A stretch of DNA of 64,000 nucleotides from Euptelea pleiosperma (GCA_035048495.1 CM068553.1:25545190-25609189), one strand, 5' to 3'. Counted from the first letter of the stretch, positions 12,080 to 24,160 are shown. The notes: generated from the sequence alone by a model not told the origin. Program-made: numbers and translations.

Positions 12080-13570
12080 TCAAGCTGGTGCGAAGATATC
12101 CATCATGCCCAGCTTGGCTATCAATGTATTTAAGATTGACTTGTTGACTCCATTAGTAAGTATATCGGCAACCTGCTCCTGAGTCTTTACATAGGGTGTA
12201 CAAATCAATCCCTGCTGAAGCTTCTCCTTGATGAAGTGCCTATCAACCTCGATGTGTTTAGTCCTGTCATGCTGAACTAGGTTGTGAGCAATGCTAAAGG
12301 CCGCTTTGTTGTCGCAATAGAGGCTCATTGGGTCTGTCACCTTGACTCCCAGTTCTGCTAACATGATCTTCAACCACAAGAGCTCACACACTCCATGTGC
12401 CATGGAGCGGAACTCTGCCTCTGCACTGGATCGGGTGACAATTGGTTGTTTTTTGCTCCTCCAAGACACCAAGTTGCCTCCAACAAAGGTACAATAACCT
12501 GATGTAGACTGTCTATCGGTCATTGCACCTGCCCAATCTGTATCACTGTATGCTTCCACCTTGAGGTGGCCATGAACTCCAAACAATATGCCTCGACCTA
12601 GTGACCCCTTGAAATACCGAAGAACTCTGTGTGCAGCCTCAAGATGTGGTGACCGAGGTGAATGCATGAATCGGCTAATGACGCTTACTGCATAAGCAAT
12701 GTGAGGCCGTGTATGGGCAAGATATATCAATCTGCCAACCAATCGCTGAAATAAGACAGGATCACTTAGAAGTGTACCATCCTCGGAATTCAGCTGATGG
12801 TTCTGATCAATAGGAGTATCTGCTGGTCGCGAACCCAAATACTCAGTCTCGCTCAGTAAGTCTAGGACATACTTTCTCTGTGAAATGAAGATGCCTCTCG
12901 ATGACCTGGCAACCTCAATCCCTAGAAAGTATCTCAATGGTCCTAGATCTTTCGTCTCAAACTCAGACGACAAGAAGGCCTTGATCCTTGTGATCTCTGT
13001 CGAGTCACTCCCCGTAATGACTATGCCATCCACATATACGATCAATGCAGTGATACTGGTCTGTAGATGCTTTACAAACAGAGTGTGATCTGCCTGACTC
13101 TGTGTGTAGCCACCTTTCTCACTGCATTGTTGAACCGTTCGAGGAGATTGCTTCAACCCATATAACGTTTTCTTCAGTCTGCACACCCTGTCTTCACTTC
13201 TAGCAAGCTTCAACCCTGGTGGCACTTTCACGTAAACTTCCTTTGTTAGGTCCCCATGTAGAAAAGCGTTCTTTACATCCAGCTGATGTAAACGCCATGA
13301 CCTATTTGCAGCCAAGGACAGCAGAACCCTGATTGAGTTCATCTTGGCTACAGGTGCAAATGTCTCCTAGTAATCTATCCCATAGGTCTGGGTGAACCCC
13401 TTGGCAACTAGCCAAGCTTTGTACCTATCAATGGAACCATCTGCCTTGTGCTTCACAGTGAAGACCCACTTCCACCCCACTGGTTTCTTCCCCCTGGGTA
13501 AAGAAACAAGATCCTATGTCTTGTTTTTTTCAAGAGCCTGCATTTCGTCTATCATAGCCCCTTTCCACTT
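12080..13570 (-). pseudogene. copia D RT and RNase H (degenerate)
   Basis: A 420-codon frame from 13342 to 12080 plus its interrupted start up to about 13570. RT is recognisable by [13 protein letters not shown] near 13260 and the [13 protein letters not shown] segment. The catalytic box near 13020 reads YVDGIVITG, so the second aspartate is glycine. RNase H has AYSDTDWAG (about 12540) and SSAEAE (about 12415). It ends MDIFAPA before the polypurine tract. The first RT residues are separated by an in-frame stop near 13370. Confidence 0.87.
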
Positions 13571-13709
13571 CAGGTGACTAAGTGCATCTGCAATGGTAGA
13601 TGGCAAGGAAACAAACGAAACAATGCTAACAAATGTCTGATAAAATGGAGACAATGACTGGTGAGAAATGAAGTGAGAGATAGGGTGCTCAGTGCAAGTG
13701 CGCACGCCC

Positions 13710-14883
13710 TTACGAAGTGCAATGGTAGATCCTCCTCTGGAGTAGGAGTCTCTGAGGGCTCATGAACTAAAGCAGGGGTAGAAACAATACCTGGATCTGG
13801 ATCCGAGGGTAGACCGGCAAGCACAGAATTAGTGACTTGTCCTTTCTTCCTGGATCTAGCATAAACTCGCGTATTCGCCACTGTAGTAGTAGAAGTGTCC
13901 TTGTCAATAGTAGACACAGATTCGACCATAGGCACAGGAATGGAGATGGGTACAAGAACTGGCATGGGGACAGGGCTCTCGTCCACAATATCACACTCCC
14001 CCTGAAGAGAGACCCTACTGCCAAAGAACGGAACGTGCTCAGCGAAGGTGACGTCCAAAGATGTGAAACGTCGACGCGAACCCGGATGATAGCATTTATA
14101 TCCCTTCTGAGTGGAAGGGTACCCCAGGAAAATACATCTCAAGGCCCGTGCATCAAGTTTGTCATGAGAGTAACAATGAACATGCACATAGCATACACAC
14201 CCAAAGACTTTGGGAGGAACAACGAAGGTTGGACTATCAGGACGCAGGGCAGACAAAGGGGTCTGAAAGCCAAGAATACGAGAGAGCATGTGATTGATGA
14301 GATACGCAGCCAGAAGGGTGGATTCGGACCAAAAAGATTTTTGAACCTGCATCCCAAGACGAAGGGCACGCTCAACCTCGAGATGGTGACGGTTTTTTCT
14401 TTTAGCTTTCCCATTTTGTTGGGGAGTCGACGGACAAAAAGTTTGATGTACAATGCCATGAGAGGCAAAGTAATCTCTAAGGCTCCCGTCTAGGTACTCA
14501 CCCCCATTATCAGATCGGAGAATTTTGAGTGGGGTACTGAACTGAGTGGTGACCATCTTGTGGAAGGTCTGAAAAATGGAATAAACCTCATCTTTCGACT
14601 TCATAAGATATACCCAGGTAGAGCCACTGAAATCATCAACAAATGTAACAAAATATCGGAATCCAAATAAAGACATCACCGGGGCAAGACCCCACACATT
14701 AGAATGCACAATATTGAAAGGAATAGTTCTTTTATTTTCACTAAGAGGAAAAACAGTGCGACAATGCTTCGCGAGTTCACAAGTTTCACAGTGGAACAGA
14801 ACATCGCAAAGAGAAGAGAAAGCAAGAAAGACACGCTTTAAAACTGACACGGGTACATGACCAAGCCGGTTATGCCAAAGCAA
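13710..14883 (-). pseudogene. copia D GAG-pre-integrase and integrase
   Basis: Minus-strand frame beginning at HNRLGHVPVSVLK, with the CxxC of the HHCC zinc site (CETCELAKHC) near 14770. The integrase DDE core follows: NVWGLAPVMS near 14690, LRSDNGGEY near 14500, and a STPQQNGKAKRK segment. An NVW replaces the usual DVW, so the first catalytic aspartate is changed. The C-terminal region becomes out of frame after about 13720. Confidence 0.85.
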
Positions 14884-14886
14884 TAA

Positions 14887-15300
14887 TTAGTCTTTATTGA
14901 CTCGACTACTGCTACTGATGCTGGATTGATGTGCTGAAGAAGAAACTGAGCGATCCAGGAGGAACAAGCAACCTTCCTCACGTCCACTGCCAATCGTCTG
15001 CCTCGACTCCAGATCTTGAAACACACAGTGAGAAGGAAAAAAGGTTACACTACAATTAAGATTCTTCGTAAGGCTACTAACAAATAAAAAATTAGTTGTA
15101 AACTGAGGAACATGCAGTACTGAGGACAAGGTTAGTGCTGAAGAGGCATAAACATTGCCTTTCCCGGAAACAGAGGAAAGGGTGCTATCCTAACCTTGTC
15201 AAGACCAGAACAAATAGAATAACTGGAGAAAACTGAAGACATACCAGTCGTATGATCTGAGGCCCCTGAATCGATGATTCGGGAGGGACTAGAAGGACAG
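14887..15300 (-). pseudogene. copia D protease region (degenerate)
   Basis: Minus-strand fragments of the copia aspartic protease: a SGASDHTTGM-like motif at about 15245-15275 and the downstream VLHVPQFTTNFLFVSSLTKN segment ending in FQDLESRQTIGSGRE. Stops separate it from the gag and integrase frames on both sides. Confidence 0.7.
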
Positions 15301-15331
15301 TGGATACAGAGAAAGCAGATCCAGTACCTGT

Positions 15332-16417
15332 CTAGGCATAGGTGGAGGTAGAAGTGGAGGCTTGCCCATTGAGCTGGGCCATCATGTGACGAAGTCGCTC
15401 AAGATCACTAGGAGAAAAAGAGTCCATATCCCCAGTGGTAGGAGGTGCTGAAGGTGCAGTGTCCTGAGCCACAGAAAGTGCTGTAGGAGGCTCATGTCTC
15501 GCTGAAGATCGCTGACGTGGATTTGGGCCCAGACCCGGTGGGCGCCCATGCAGCTCCCAACAAGTGTCCTTCACATAGCCTAGACGGCTGCAGTGATCAC
15601 ACTTGGGACGTCGTCTGTCATCACCGGTCTTCTTTTGGAAGGATTTCTGACCCTTCTGAGATACAAAGGCAAGGGCAGATCGATCATAAGTGTCACTACC
15701 ACTGCGTAGCTGCATGGTAGTGCGGCGACTATCCTCCCCCTGAATGTAGGCTTAGACCTGTGCCAATGAAGTAGGGGGAGGAGATCTGCCAAGTATCTGA
15801 ACACGGGCAGCCTCGAAGCTAGGATGAAGGCCAGAAAGGAACTGGAATATCCGGGACTGCTCAACCATAGCACGGAAAGACTTCACATCCGCAGCACAAA
15901 CCGGAGTGTAGTCCTGATAATGATCTATCTCTTCCCATTTGCTTCGGAGAGAAGCATAATAGGTACCAAGCTTGAGCTCCCCCTGTCGGAGACAACCAAT
16001 CTCTTGCTCTAACTCATAGAGCTTCGCAAAATTGCCAACTTGGGAATAGGTTTCAGTAACAGAATCCCAGATTTCCCTCACTGTAGAAAGGAACATGAAC
16101 CCCCTGCTGATCTGGGGTTGCATCGAATGAAGAAGCCAAGACATCACCATAAGGTTCTCCATAACCCATTTCCAGTGGGATTTGTCTGTGGCGGTAGGCT
16201 GGACTGTCTTTCCTGTGAGGTACTCACTATAGCCACGTCCCCAGATGTACATGAGTGCCGATGTCTTCCACTCAAGATAGTTGGTCCCATCAAACTTGAC
16301 CATAGTGATGCATAATTGGGGGTTGTGGTCTCCATGAGAACCATGAGACGGAGTGCTATCCTCAACTGATGAAACCTCTGATGAACTCGTCGCAGCGGAA
16401 GGCCTGGAAATAACCAA
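15332..16417 (-). pseudogene. copia D gag
   Basis: Gag from the Met at 16417. A 221-codon frame holds the capsid-like region (NYLEWKTSALMYIWGRG, then MVMSWLLHSMQPQISRGFMF). A stop at about 15752 separates it from a second frame holding the zinc knuckle CDHCSRLGYVKDTCW near 15600. Only one zinc knuckle is present. Confidence 0.85.
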
Positions 16418-16459
16418 CTGACGAACGAAAGGTCTGCAGAACCTAAACCAAGGTTCGGG

Positions 16460-17010
16460 GGGTTCCTAGGAGCACTTTGAGAGGTGCGGCTAGGGTAGAA
16501 GTGCCCTGGGAACCTTGGTTTCCAAAAAAGTTGAAAACCCATAAAAAGGCAAAACCAGATCCAAGCCAAAAACCCGAGCGATTTTTCAAACTAGAGATCC
16601 GACAATCAGAAAAATCCCAAATCAAGCTCTGTAGATCCCAGATAATCCATAGGGAGTTGCGGTTAAGGTAGAAAGCCCAAACAACGCGCGAATCTCAAGG
16701 TAGAAAAAACCCAAAATCTGAGCTGGGGATCCGATTTTTCGAAACGGAGATTTGACGATCAGAAAATTCTCAAACGAGACTCTGTAGATCCCAGATAATC
16801 TACAGGGAGGTGCGGCTAAGGTAGAGAGCCCAAGCAGTGCACGAATCTCAAGAAAATAAAAAACCCGAAATCTGAGCCGAGGATCCGATTTTTGGAACCG
16901 GAGATCCGATGATCCAAAAATTCTGCAATAAGTTTTTGTTGAACCTTACTGGCCCTATGAGGGGCGGTTTGGGTAGAGAGCCCAAAAATGACACGAATCT
17001 CGAGAAAAAT
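16460..17010. repeat. Tandem repeat of about 153 bp in the copia D leader
   Basis: Four diverged units between the primer-binding site and gag. The element (t)gcggNtNNggtaga recurs with its g at 16488, 16661, 16814 and 16966 (spacings 173, 153, 152). The flanks gtagatcccagataat at 16631 and 16784 and the following cccaaNNN...cgaatctc are also shared. Confidence 0.8.
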
Positions 17011-17291
17011 CATAACCCAAAAAACCTCGATATACGTGTTCTCCGAAAAAACTGATAAAAAATCCTGAAGAACGGGGATAGAGTTGATCTCTGACGACTG
17101 ATAGCAGGCAATACACCAGGAATGATAGATCTCTGGTTCCTTTGCTTCAGAAAAGATCCAAGAACTTCGCAGGAGGACCCTTTGCGATTTGCTCAAAACT
17201 TGCCCAGACTTCGAATGCCCACATATAAGATCTTCATGGAAACTCTAGGGGATAATGATTTTGGCCCTAGAGTAACCATGCTCTGATACCA

Positions 17292-17646
17292 TGTAGTTGT
17301 TTGAGGTTGTCACCAATAAGCTAAAGATTGAGAGAGAGAGATAAAAGAGGTTAGGAAGAGAATGACAGATTAGGGTTTGAGAGAGAATGGGAAGATTGAA
17401 GTGAATATTCAATCTCCCATAAGTAATATTTATAAGTAAGGGAAACCCCTTCTACAAGTAAAGGAGAAATCGTGTGGGTCAAGTGGGGGCCCACCACTTA
17501 ACCTACTAACATGAAATAAAGAGATTGTGGGTTAAGTGGATGGGCCCATCACTTAACCCATAAGCAATAGAGAATAAACCCCACGCGGGGTAGTGGAACA
17601 CTGCCCACTAAGAACACCCCCACGTGGGTGTACATAGAATCCAACA
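17292..17646 (-). repeat. 5' LTR of copia D
   Basis: 355-bp direct repeat of 11716-12072. It abuts the tRNA-Met-type primer site at 17281-17291 and is followed by the ggatg duplication at 17647-17651. Confidence 0.92.
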
Positions 17647-17651
17647 GGATG

Positions 17652-18404
17652 TAGCTGCGGGAATTTTGGTGACAAATCCCATGGTCAAAGAGGTAGTGTT
17701 GAAAACCCCCAAACATATATTCTCCATCCTGGTCAGTACGAAGGACCTTAATGGAAGCACCATACTGGGTCTGGATCATCTTATGAAAACTTTGAAAGAT
17801 GGAATGAACCTCATCTTTGGTTTTCATGAGATAAACCCATATGCACCTACCATGATTGTCAACAAATGTAACAAAATAACGGAAGCCAAAGATAGAAGTA
17901 GTTGGGGAGGACCCCATACATCAGAATGCACAATGTCAAAACAAGTTGTACTTCTATTACCTCTGGAGGGATCGGTCGATCTACAATGCTTGGAGGCTCA
18001 CAAGTCTCACAGTGTAATGGAGAAAGTGAAATAGAAACAAATAAAGAGGGAAATAAAAGTTTCAAATACTGAAAAGAAACATGCCCCAGACGGGCATGCC
18101 AGGTCAAAATATATATCCTCCTACTACTACTAGTAGCAGACTGCAGTGCAGTGGGCTCATGAAGGCATCCATCCAGTAGGTAAAGGCCATTAGCTTCATT
18201 TCCAGTGCCAATCGTCCTCATCGTCTCTAGGTCCTGAAAGACACAAGAAGTAGGAGAGAAAGTGACACTACAGTTTAGGGATTTAGTTAAAGCACTAATA
18301 GATAGTAGGTTAGAAGTAAATCTAGAAACATGCAGAATAGAATAAAGAAGAAGTTTACGAGAGGGAAGGATATTCCCTTTCCCAGACACAGGATAAGGTG
18401 CCAT
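17652..18404 (-). pseudogene. copia C integrase core and GAG-pre-integrase
   Basis: Minus strand, upstream half of the pol interrupted by copia [20 protein letters not shown] lies at about 18070-18100, with the CETC zinc motif. Integrase segments [16 protein letters not shown] and VLRTDQDGEYMFGG follow. The aspartic protease tail [13 protein letters not shown] is more degenerate. Frame changes near 17930 and 18010 break it. Confidence 0.85.
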
Positions 18405-18470
18405 CAGCAGTCTTCACCTTATCACGGCTAGAACAAATGGAATAACTAAAAAATAAAGAGGACATGCTCA

Positions 18471-19700
18471 TCATGTGCTCCGAAGCCCCAGAATCAATGA
18501 TCCAAGTGGGACTGGATGATGGAGGGACACGTGGTGGACAAGTCTAATGTTACTTGACTGAGCAAAGGAGGTAGACGATATGGCAGAAGGACCATCCAGT
18601 TGTGATAGCAACCATCGAAGGCCTGCAAGCTCAGTAGTAGAGATACCACCAGGAGAAGCCAAGGTAAAAGAGCTCGGCAATGACTGTCCCTAAGGAGGAA
18701 CAGGAGTATCCATACTGGCTATATGAGCACCAGAAAACCCTGGCTAGTTAGGACGACCATGTAATTTCCAACATCGGACACGCACATGTCCCAGTTTGCC
18801 GCAATAGTTGCACTTGGGCCTCTCCCTAGTCAAGGGTTTCCCAGAAGAAGAACCCATAGGAGCATAGGATGGAGCGAAAGCAAGAGGCTGATAAGATGGA
18901 CCTCTCTGAAACTGCTGGGGCTAGTAGGCAGGAGAACCAACTAGCACTGATCGCTCTGGGATGAGGTGCTCATCTTGAAGGAAGATCCGCCGACTCTCCT
19001 CACTCTGAAGATAGGCGTATACCTCACCGAGAGAGGGAAGATTCACTCTGCTACTCAAGATCTAGACACGAGCGAGCTCATACGACGGATTGAGTCTAGA
19101 AAGGAAGTCAAATATCCGACCCTTCTCCACATGTCGCTAATAAAGAGCAATCTCCTCTGGCTGAAGGGGCTAATAAGAGTAATAATGATCGAGCTCCTGC
19201 CACAAAGTGCGAAGGGAGGTATAGTACTGAGCCAGAGACTTCTCCCCTTGCCTGAAGTGGGAGATATTCTGCTTCAGCTAGAATGCCCTGCCAATGTTCT
19301 GTTGCTAGGAATAGGTCCTCCGTGTAATCTCCCAGACCTCTCGAGCTGTGCGCATGAATAAGAAACTCTGGCTGATATCCAGCTCCATAGAGTTGAGGAG
19401 CCATGACATGACAATAAAGTCATATGTCTCCCACTGTCGATACAAGGGATCAGTCCTAGGAGGCTCAACTGTATCCCTTGTATTGTGGCTTAGCTTCCCA
19501 CGGCCTCCAATAAATACCCGAGCAGCTTGAGCCCACAGTAGATAGTTCATGCCGTCTAATTTCACCGAAGTAATCTGTAAGCTCGGGTTCTCGTAGGCCA
19601 GATGATGCACCATGGGCCCTCCAACTCCACTTGGGGGGACTTCTGTGCTCGACACTGACTCTGTGGAAGTGTCCGAGGGTGGTGGCTGATTTTTCATAGG
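18471..19700 (-). pseudogene. copia C gag
   Basis: Minus strand. Gag starts near the Met at about 19695 and runs through ENPSLQITSVKLDGMNYLLW and [20 protein letters not shown] zinc knuckle with stops follows near 18800 ([19 protein letters not shown]). Multiple stop codons occur between 19100 and 18660. It is closely related to element E gag at 33916-35140. Confidence 0.82.
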
Positions 19701-20384
19701 CGGTGGCTGGTTTCTCCATAATGAACCAAGTCGATGGAGTGCCGATAAAACGCACAATAAGCAAGAACTAAGGCCAAAGGACAAAAAAAACAAAGAAAAT
19801 GCCCTAAAAAAGGCTATTTCTTGGTCAAATAGCAGCAAGAAGAGAGAAGAGCAGTCCAAAATACCCAAATAAACATTTTAGGAGTGATATAATCCCGAAA
19901 TAGGGGGATATTGTAGGTCTGAAAGTGAACTGCAGACCAAAAAAGGTAAAAATAGGGCTGGCAGTACCTTTTTTTGGGAGAGAAATCGAGCTAAAAGCTT
20001 TGATTCTCAATGAAATGGCCCATGCATAGATTCGATGGATCCCTATGATAATAGGGGATCAAAAGTGACCAAGAAACCCCATCAAAAAGGTCTAAATCAA
20101 AGGGGTTTTGGACCGGTATTGAAAAAGGATTTTTCCAATTTTCAAGAGAAGAATGGTCTTAACACCATCAAGAACTACCCAAAAAATTCAGCAAAAACCA
20201 TGAAAAATCGAGATCTATTGGAAGGAAGAGGTTTTGACAGGCCTCGAAAAACGTGACAGACATCAAAAAGCATGACAAACCTCGAAATTCGTGTCTATAC
20301 GGCCTATGACGTCAGCCGTATGGTGCAATGAGGCATTAACACTTCCCCGACGATCTTCTCCGGCGATACCTTGCTTTGATACCA

Positions 20385-20566
20385 AGTTGAATTAGATAAT
20401 TAGGGTTAGGGTTAGGTTTAGGATAAATGAGAGAAGAGAGAAGGATGTCATTAGGTCACAATGACTCCATAAATCTTAAGTATATAAAAGACCACAAGTG
20501 AAAGACAAGTATACCCCTCACATCAAGGGGTATTTACATAATACCCAAAATATGTATCTGATAACA
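20385..20566 (-). repeat. 5' LTR of copia C
   Basis: 182-bp direct repeat of 9295-9503, adjacent to the primer site at 20373-20384. It contains tagggttagggttagg. Confidence 0.88.
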
Positions 20567-20637
20567 CTCCCCCTCAAGTTGGTGCATAGATATCTCACAT
20601 GCCCAACTTCCATAAGCATCTATGAAGTTGCCAACCG
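20567..20637 (-). mobile_element. 71-bp extra copia 3' end next to the LTR
   Basis: The sequence after the right LTR repeats the internal sequence after the left LTR (9504-9575) with about three differences. It has the polypurine tract and the codons for the end of RNase H, then breaks abruptly into LINE endonuclease sequence. This gives an LTR-internal-LTR-internal order, a signature of unequal recombination or tandem copia copies. Confidence 0.75.
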
Positions 20638-22270
20638 GATGGTCCCCATAAATCCTCCAGCTCCATCTCACTAAGAAATTCTCGCTTGGTTTCCTGTAGA
20701 ACCACTATGTCCACTCTCCACTTCTTAAAGAGGCTCCTACAGATCATCCTTCTGTCCTTGCTCCCCAACCCCGTCACATTCCCAGAAAGAATGTTTAGAT
20801 TCATAAAGATAAATTTTTAATCCCCCTCCCCTTCCTTCTACTACCCCTACCCCCCAACTCCATTATCTAGCTTCCAAAATCAAATAAATTGTTTATCTCC
20901 CTAGTCAGCTTTGTCTTTCTCCTAACATCGCTAATATTGGGCGAAGAAAAGTCATCTATCTGCTTCTACTCACCTCCAGAAAAACTGCCTTCCATTGTAA
21001 TCTTCTCCTGTAACACCAGAGTTGTCTCCCCACCTGATTTCAGCCTCAAAAGATCCACTCTTATTCCTGTCTGGCTCACCTCAAATCTAGAGTTGCAAAT
21101 GCAACTGTTTTGTCTCAATTGTTGAGAATAAATCAAAAAGTTCCTTCTCATGCCCTCTAAAAAAATACCCAAAAACCTTCCAAAGTCCGTTACCTTATTT
21201 AAAACCCACTCTAAAGGATTAGGAATACCAAAGAGTTCTTCATCACCTAATCCTCTTCCTTCTACCCTCTCATCAACTGAAGGACTCTGCAATGCCAACA
21301 CTCCCTTATTTCCAGATCCTAGATACACTGCCACCTCCTCTTCTGTTGTGCTAAGGCATAAGCTCTGGGACTCCTCCACCTCTTCTGCCCAACCTACTTT
21401 CTTCCCTACTGTTACTGTCTTGGAGTACTGCAGCACTGACAGAGAGCTTATGGGGCTGATCTCTTAAGAAACTACTTTACTCCTTCCTCCAACTCTTCGA
21501 GGTAAACTCCTCTTAACGACTGTACCCAAGGATGCCCTAGTCCCAAAATTCAAGGCTAAACATCTTCAGATGTCTTTTGTAAATTCAAACCATCCTCTAC
21601 TACAAAACCCGTACCCCTTCCTACGCGGATACCCTATATTGTTGTTCATCCTCGTCCTTCTCTTCATCCCCTTCAAATTCTCCTACTTTATCTCCCTTAA
21701 GTAAGCCCTTCATCAAGGTAAAAGCCTTCTCCTTTCCTTTAACATGAGGATGTCCCTCCTCACGCCCCATCTATCCTCTAGAAGAGGACTCTCCTCTAAA
21801 AAAATTGTGATGTTGTTTGAAACGGAATGATGATAGAGATGAATAGTTAGCAAATAGAAATCGTCTGTATGGGGCCCTTACCTTTACCAAAACTTGTACC
21901 CCCCCCCCCTCTCCGGACTTAGAGAAAATCGAACTGGGTCCACCCCTTGTATTAACCCGCCCCACAGATCTGTGGATCCCACTATATCCCTTACCGTCGA
22001 GAATGTGGTGACCCTGCATAGCATCCATACTCGATTTCCCATTGATTATGACCCATTGATTTGTTATGGTGTTGCACCAACACACCACCACCTGTAGTAC
22101 ACATGCCACCCAGCTTCATTGAACCCTCCCTTTTGAGCCTCGGATCACCTCCAGCCACATGTCCATATCTCTCCTTAAAAACACCCTGATCTCTTGTTAA
22201 AGCCCAGCCACCGACTTGCGTATGAAAACCCCTTCTCCACGCATCCTTCCCCCCTCCACTAAAAGTTCTA
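20638..22270 (-). pseudogene. LINE ORF1 tail and endonuclease N-terminus
   Basis: Minus strand. 20638-20804 encodes an L1-type APE endonuclease start, MNLNILSGNVTGLGSKDRRM followed by DIVVLQETK, ending at WGPSG. Upstream (20966-22270) are ORF1-like fragments without clear domains. Its distal ORF2 probably continues at 9119-9294 and 7310-8189 across copia C, with most of the endonuclease missing. The conserved NVRG arginine is a Thr here and the usual SWN is SGN. Confidence 0.68.
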
Positions 22271-23769
22271 AAACCATAATATACAACCATATAGTGTGGA
22301 AATGAATGACCACAGCGGTTTGTAATATGATAGTCAGCCACATAAAAACAGTAATAATAACAAATTGATAGCATTATAATCATCAAATAATCTCAAATTA
22401 AGTTCATTACATCAAAGAATATCTTCAAATAGACAAGTATACAAAGTATTAACTATTAGCTACTATATTCATATATGTTTTCATTTTTTTTAATTTTAAT
22501 TAGTAAATACTTAATATTTAAGCTAATTAGAAAGGAAAAATGCCTCACGTATGCATGGATCTGATGCCTTAGGGTTTCCTCGATGTTTTCTAATTTTTTT
22601 TAAAATTCTAATAAATTATTTTAAAACTATTATTATTATTATTTAAGAAAAAACCTTTCATAATCAAGGTATTCATGATTCCAAATTCGCTTATTTTAAT
22701 GTACTAATATCATGTATAATTTTAAAACACCTATTTACTGTTAACTTATAGCATTTGCCTAATTTCTGAATTCTTAAATATTTTCTTTAAAAAATAATAA
22801 AAAAGTGGTTTTTTTTCAACCCAACCAAATTGTAGATTGGGCTATGTAACATATGATTAATTCATACACAACCATGGATGTTTAGGATGAAAACCAACGA
22901 ATTTGGGATTTTCCCCAAATTTAGAATTTACACCCTAAACAATCTTCAATCCGTGCACAAATTCAATGTAAATCCATCATAGATCTATAGATTTGATGCA
23001 CTTACATCTAAACTATCCATTTGTTGCAAGAAAGAACAACAAAAATTAGTCTATTCAAGAAATTCATCCTTACATTATGAATTTGAAAAAGCCCCAAAAT
23101 GGGCCTTGATTCATTCTCACGATTGATTTATGAGGTTTTTCACCTCAAAATATTGAATGTAGCCCTTTTTTTGTCAAAGAATCAAAGGAGAGGTGTTGAT
23201 TTGAGCAAAAATCAGATTTGTGGTGTTTTTTGGAGCTTTCTCATGTTCGGTCACAATGTTCTCATCAAAATAATACATTCTATAACTAAGGTTTGGTCGA
23301 AATGTTACTATTCATCGAAATAAATTGACAAACTGAAATATTTCCACAAAATAATACATCATTTCTATGCATGTAGCATTTTGTGTCAGTGGGTCTATTT
23401 CGTGAAATTTATTTCCTTGGTTGATCGTAAGAAATGATCTATAAAGCATAGGCTAAATGCATTTCTCAATATATAATCATGTACATGTATGACACTGATG
23501 CCATAGCCTCGATGATACTGTAGTACAGTGATGTCATAATATTTGCAATGTAGTGTTGGTTAATGAGATTAGAGAGAGTAAATGTAAAACTAGAACGATC
23601 GACACATATCTTGGATATCAAGGGTTTTTATCAACTTGGATCAAAACAGAATATGCAATTCAACTTTAGCAAGGATACAAAGGGAATGAGGTAGATTCAC
23701 AAGGATTCGCAAGGTATTATTTATGATTGATAGGTACAAATTCCCCAAAGAAACCGACTTCCATTATCT
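22271..23769. other. AT-rich non-coding stretch
   Basis: No gene, RNA or transposon domain recognised. It contains low-complexity AT tracts (22480-22830) and no convincing Lon exon. Confidence 0.5.
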
Positions 23770-24160
23770 AGATTCAAATATCCATAAAGTGAGAAGTAAA
23801 CTGGGTGGCTAAATTGGAGAGATGCACTTCGAAAGTGCTAAGTAACTGACGCATACCAATCAAACTAAAGAGAAGTTATAAGATAGCAATAAGACCGGCT
23901 ATGCTTTATGGAGCAGAATGTTGGGAAATCAATAAACAGCATGTTCATAGCATGTATAATAAGGATGTTGAGATGGACAAGTGGAAAGGGTACAAAGGAA
24001 AAAAATCAGAGATGAACGCAGTGGAAGTAATCTAGGAGTAAGCCACAATAGGGGATACAAGCACAAAAAAGACCAATGATCGCACCAGTGAAAGGCAGCA
24101 GCACTTTGGTGCAGATTGAAGGCCGTAAAAGGGTGAGTACAAGGCCGAAAAGGATATAGA
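23770..24160 (+). pseudogene. RTE-type LINE reverse transcriptase C-terminal remnant
   Basis: Plus strand translation around 23850-23990 gives RIPIKLKRSYKIAIRPAMLY followed by GAECWEINKQHVH, the hallmark C-terminal region of RTE-clade plant reverse transcriptases. There are stops upstream and frame decay downstream. This is a different LINE clade from the L1-type copies elsewhere in the window. Confidence 0.7.

Larger units (their letters stand above)
11716..17646 (-). mobile_element. Ty1/copia element D nested in element C
   Basis: A complete minus-strand copia structure with LTRs at 11716-12072 and 17292-17646, polypurine tract beside 12072, and a good initiator-tRNA-Met primer site at 17281-17291 (ctctgatacca on the plus strand). 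It is flanked by target duplication ggatg at 11711-11715 and 17647-17651. Gag, protease, integrase, RT and RNase H are all recognisable but broken. The leader before gag carries a repeat array of about 153 bp. The LTR sequence is unrelated to element C, so this is a different family. Confidence 0.95.
9295..20566 (-). mobile_element. Ty1/copia element C, interrupted by copia D
   Basis: A minus-strand copia element. It has a 3' LTR at 9295-9503, a 5' LTR at 20385-20566 and an initiator-tRNA-Met-type primer site at 20373-20384 (gctttgatacca on the plus strand). Internal pol lies at 9532-11710 and 17652-18404, and gag at 18471-19700. Copia D (11716-17646) sits in the integrase with target duplication ggatg (11711-11715 and 17647-17651). 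The right LTR is followed by 71 bp of another copia 3' end instead of a target duplication, so the right edge is recombinant. The same family includes elements E and F, whose LTRs also carry TTAGGG-like repeats. Confidence 0.9.

Noticed and set aside
13837..14493. Plus-strand ORF of 218 codons
   Set aside because: Antisense shadow of copia D integrase; no independent motif or splice context.
21771..22386. Host gene on the minus strand with glycine-rich peptides
   Set aside because: It lies directly upstream of the LINE endonuclease start on the same strand and is better explained as LINE ORF1 decay.
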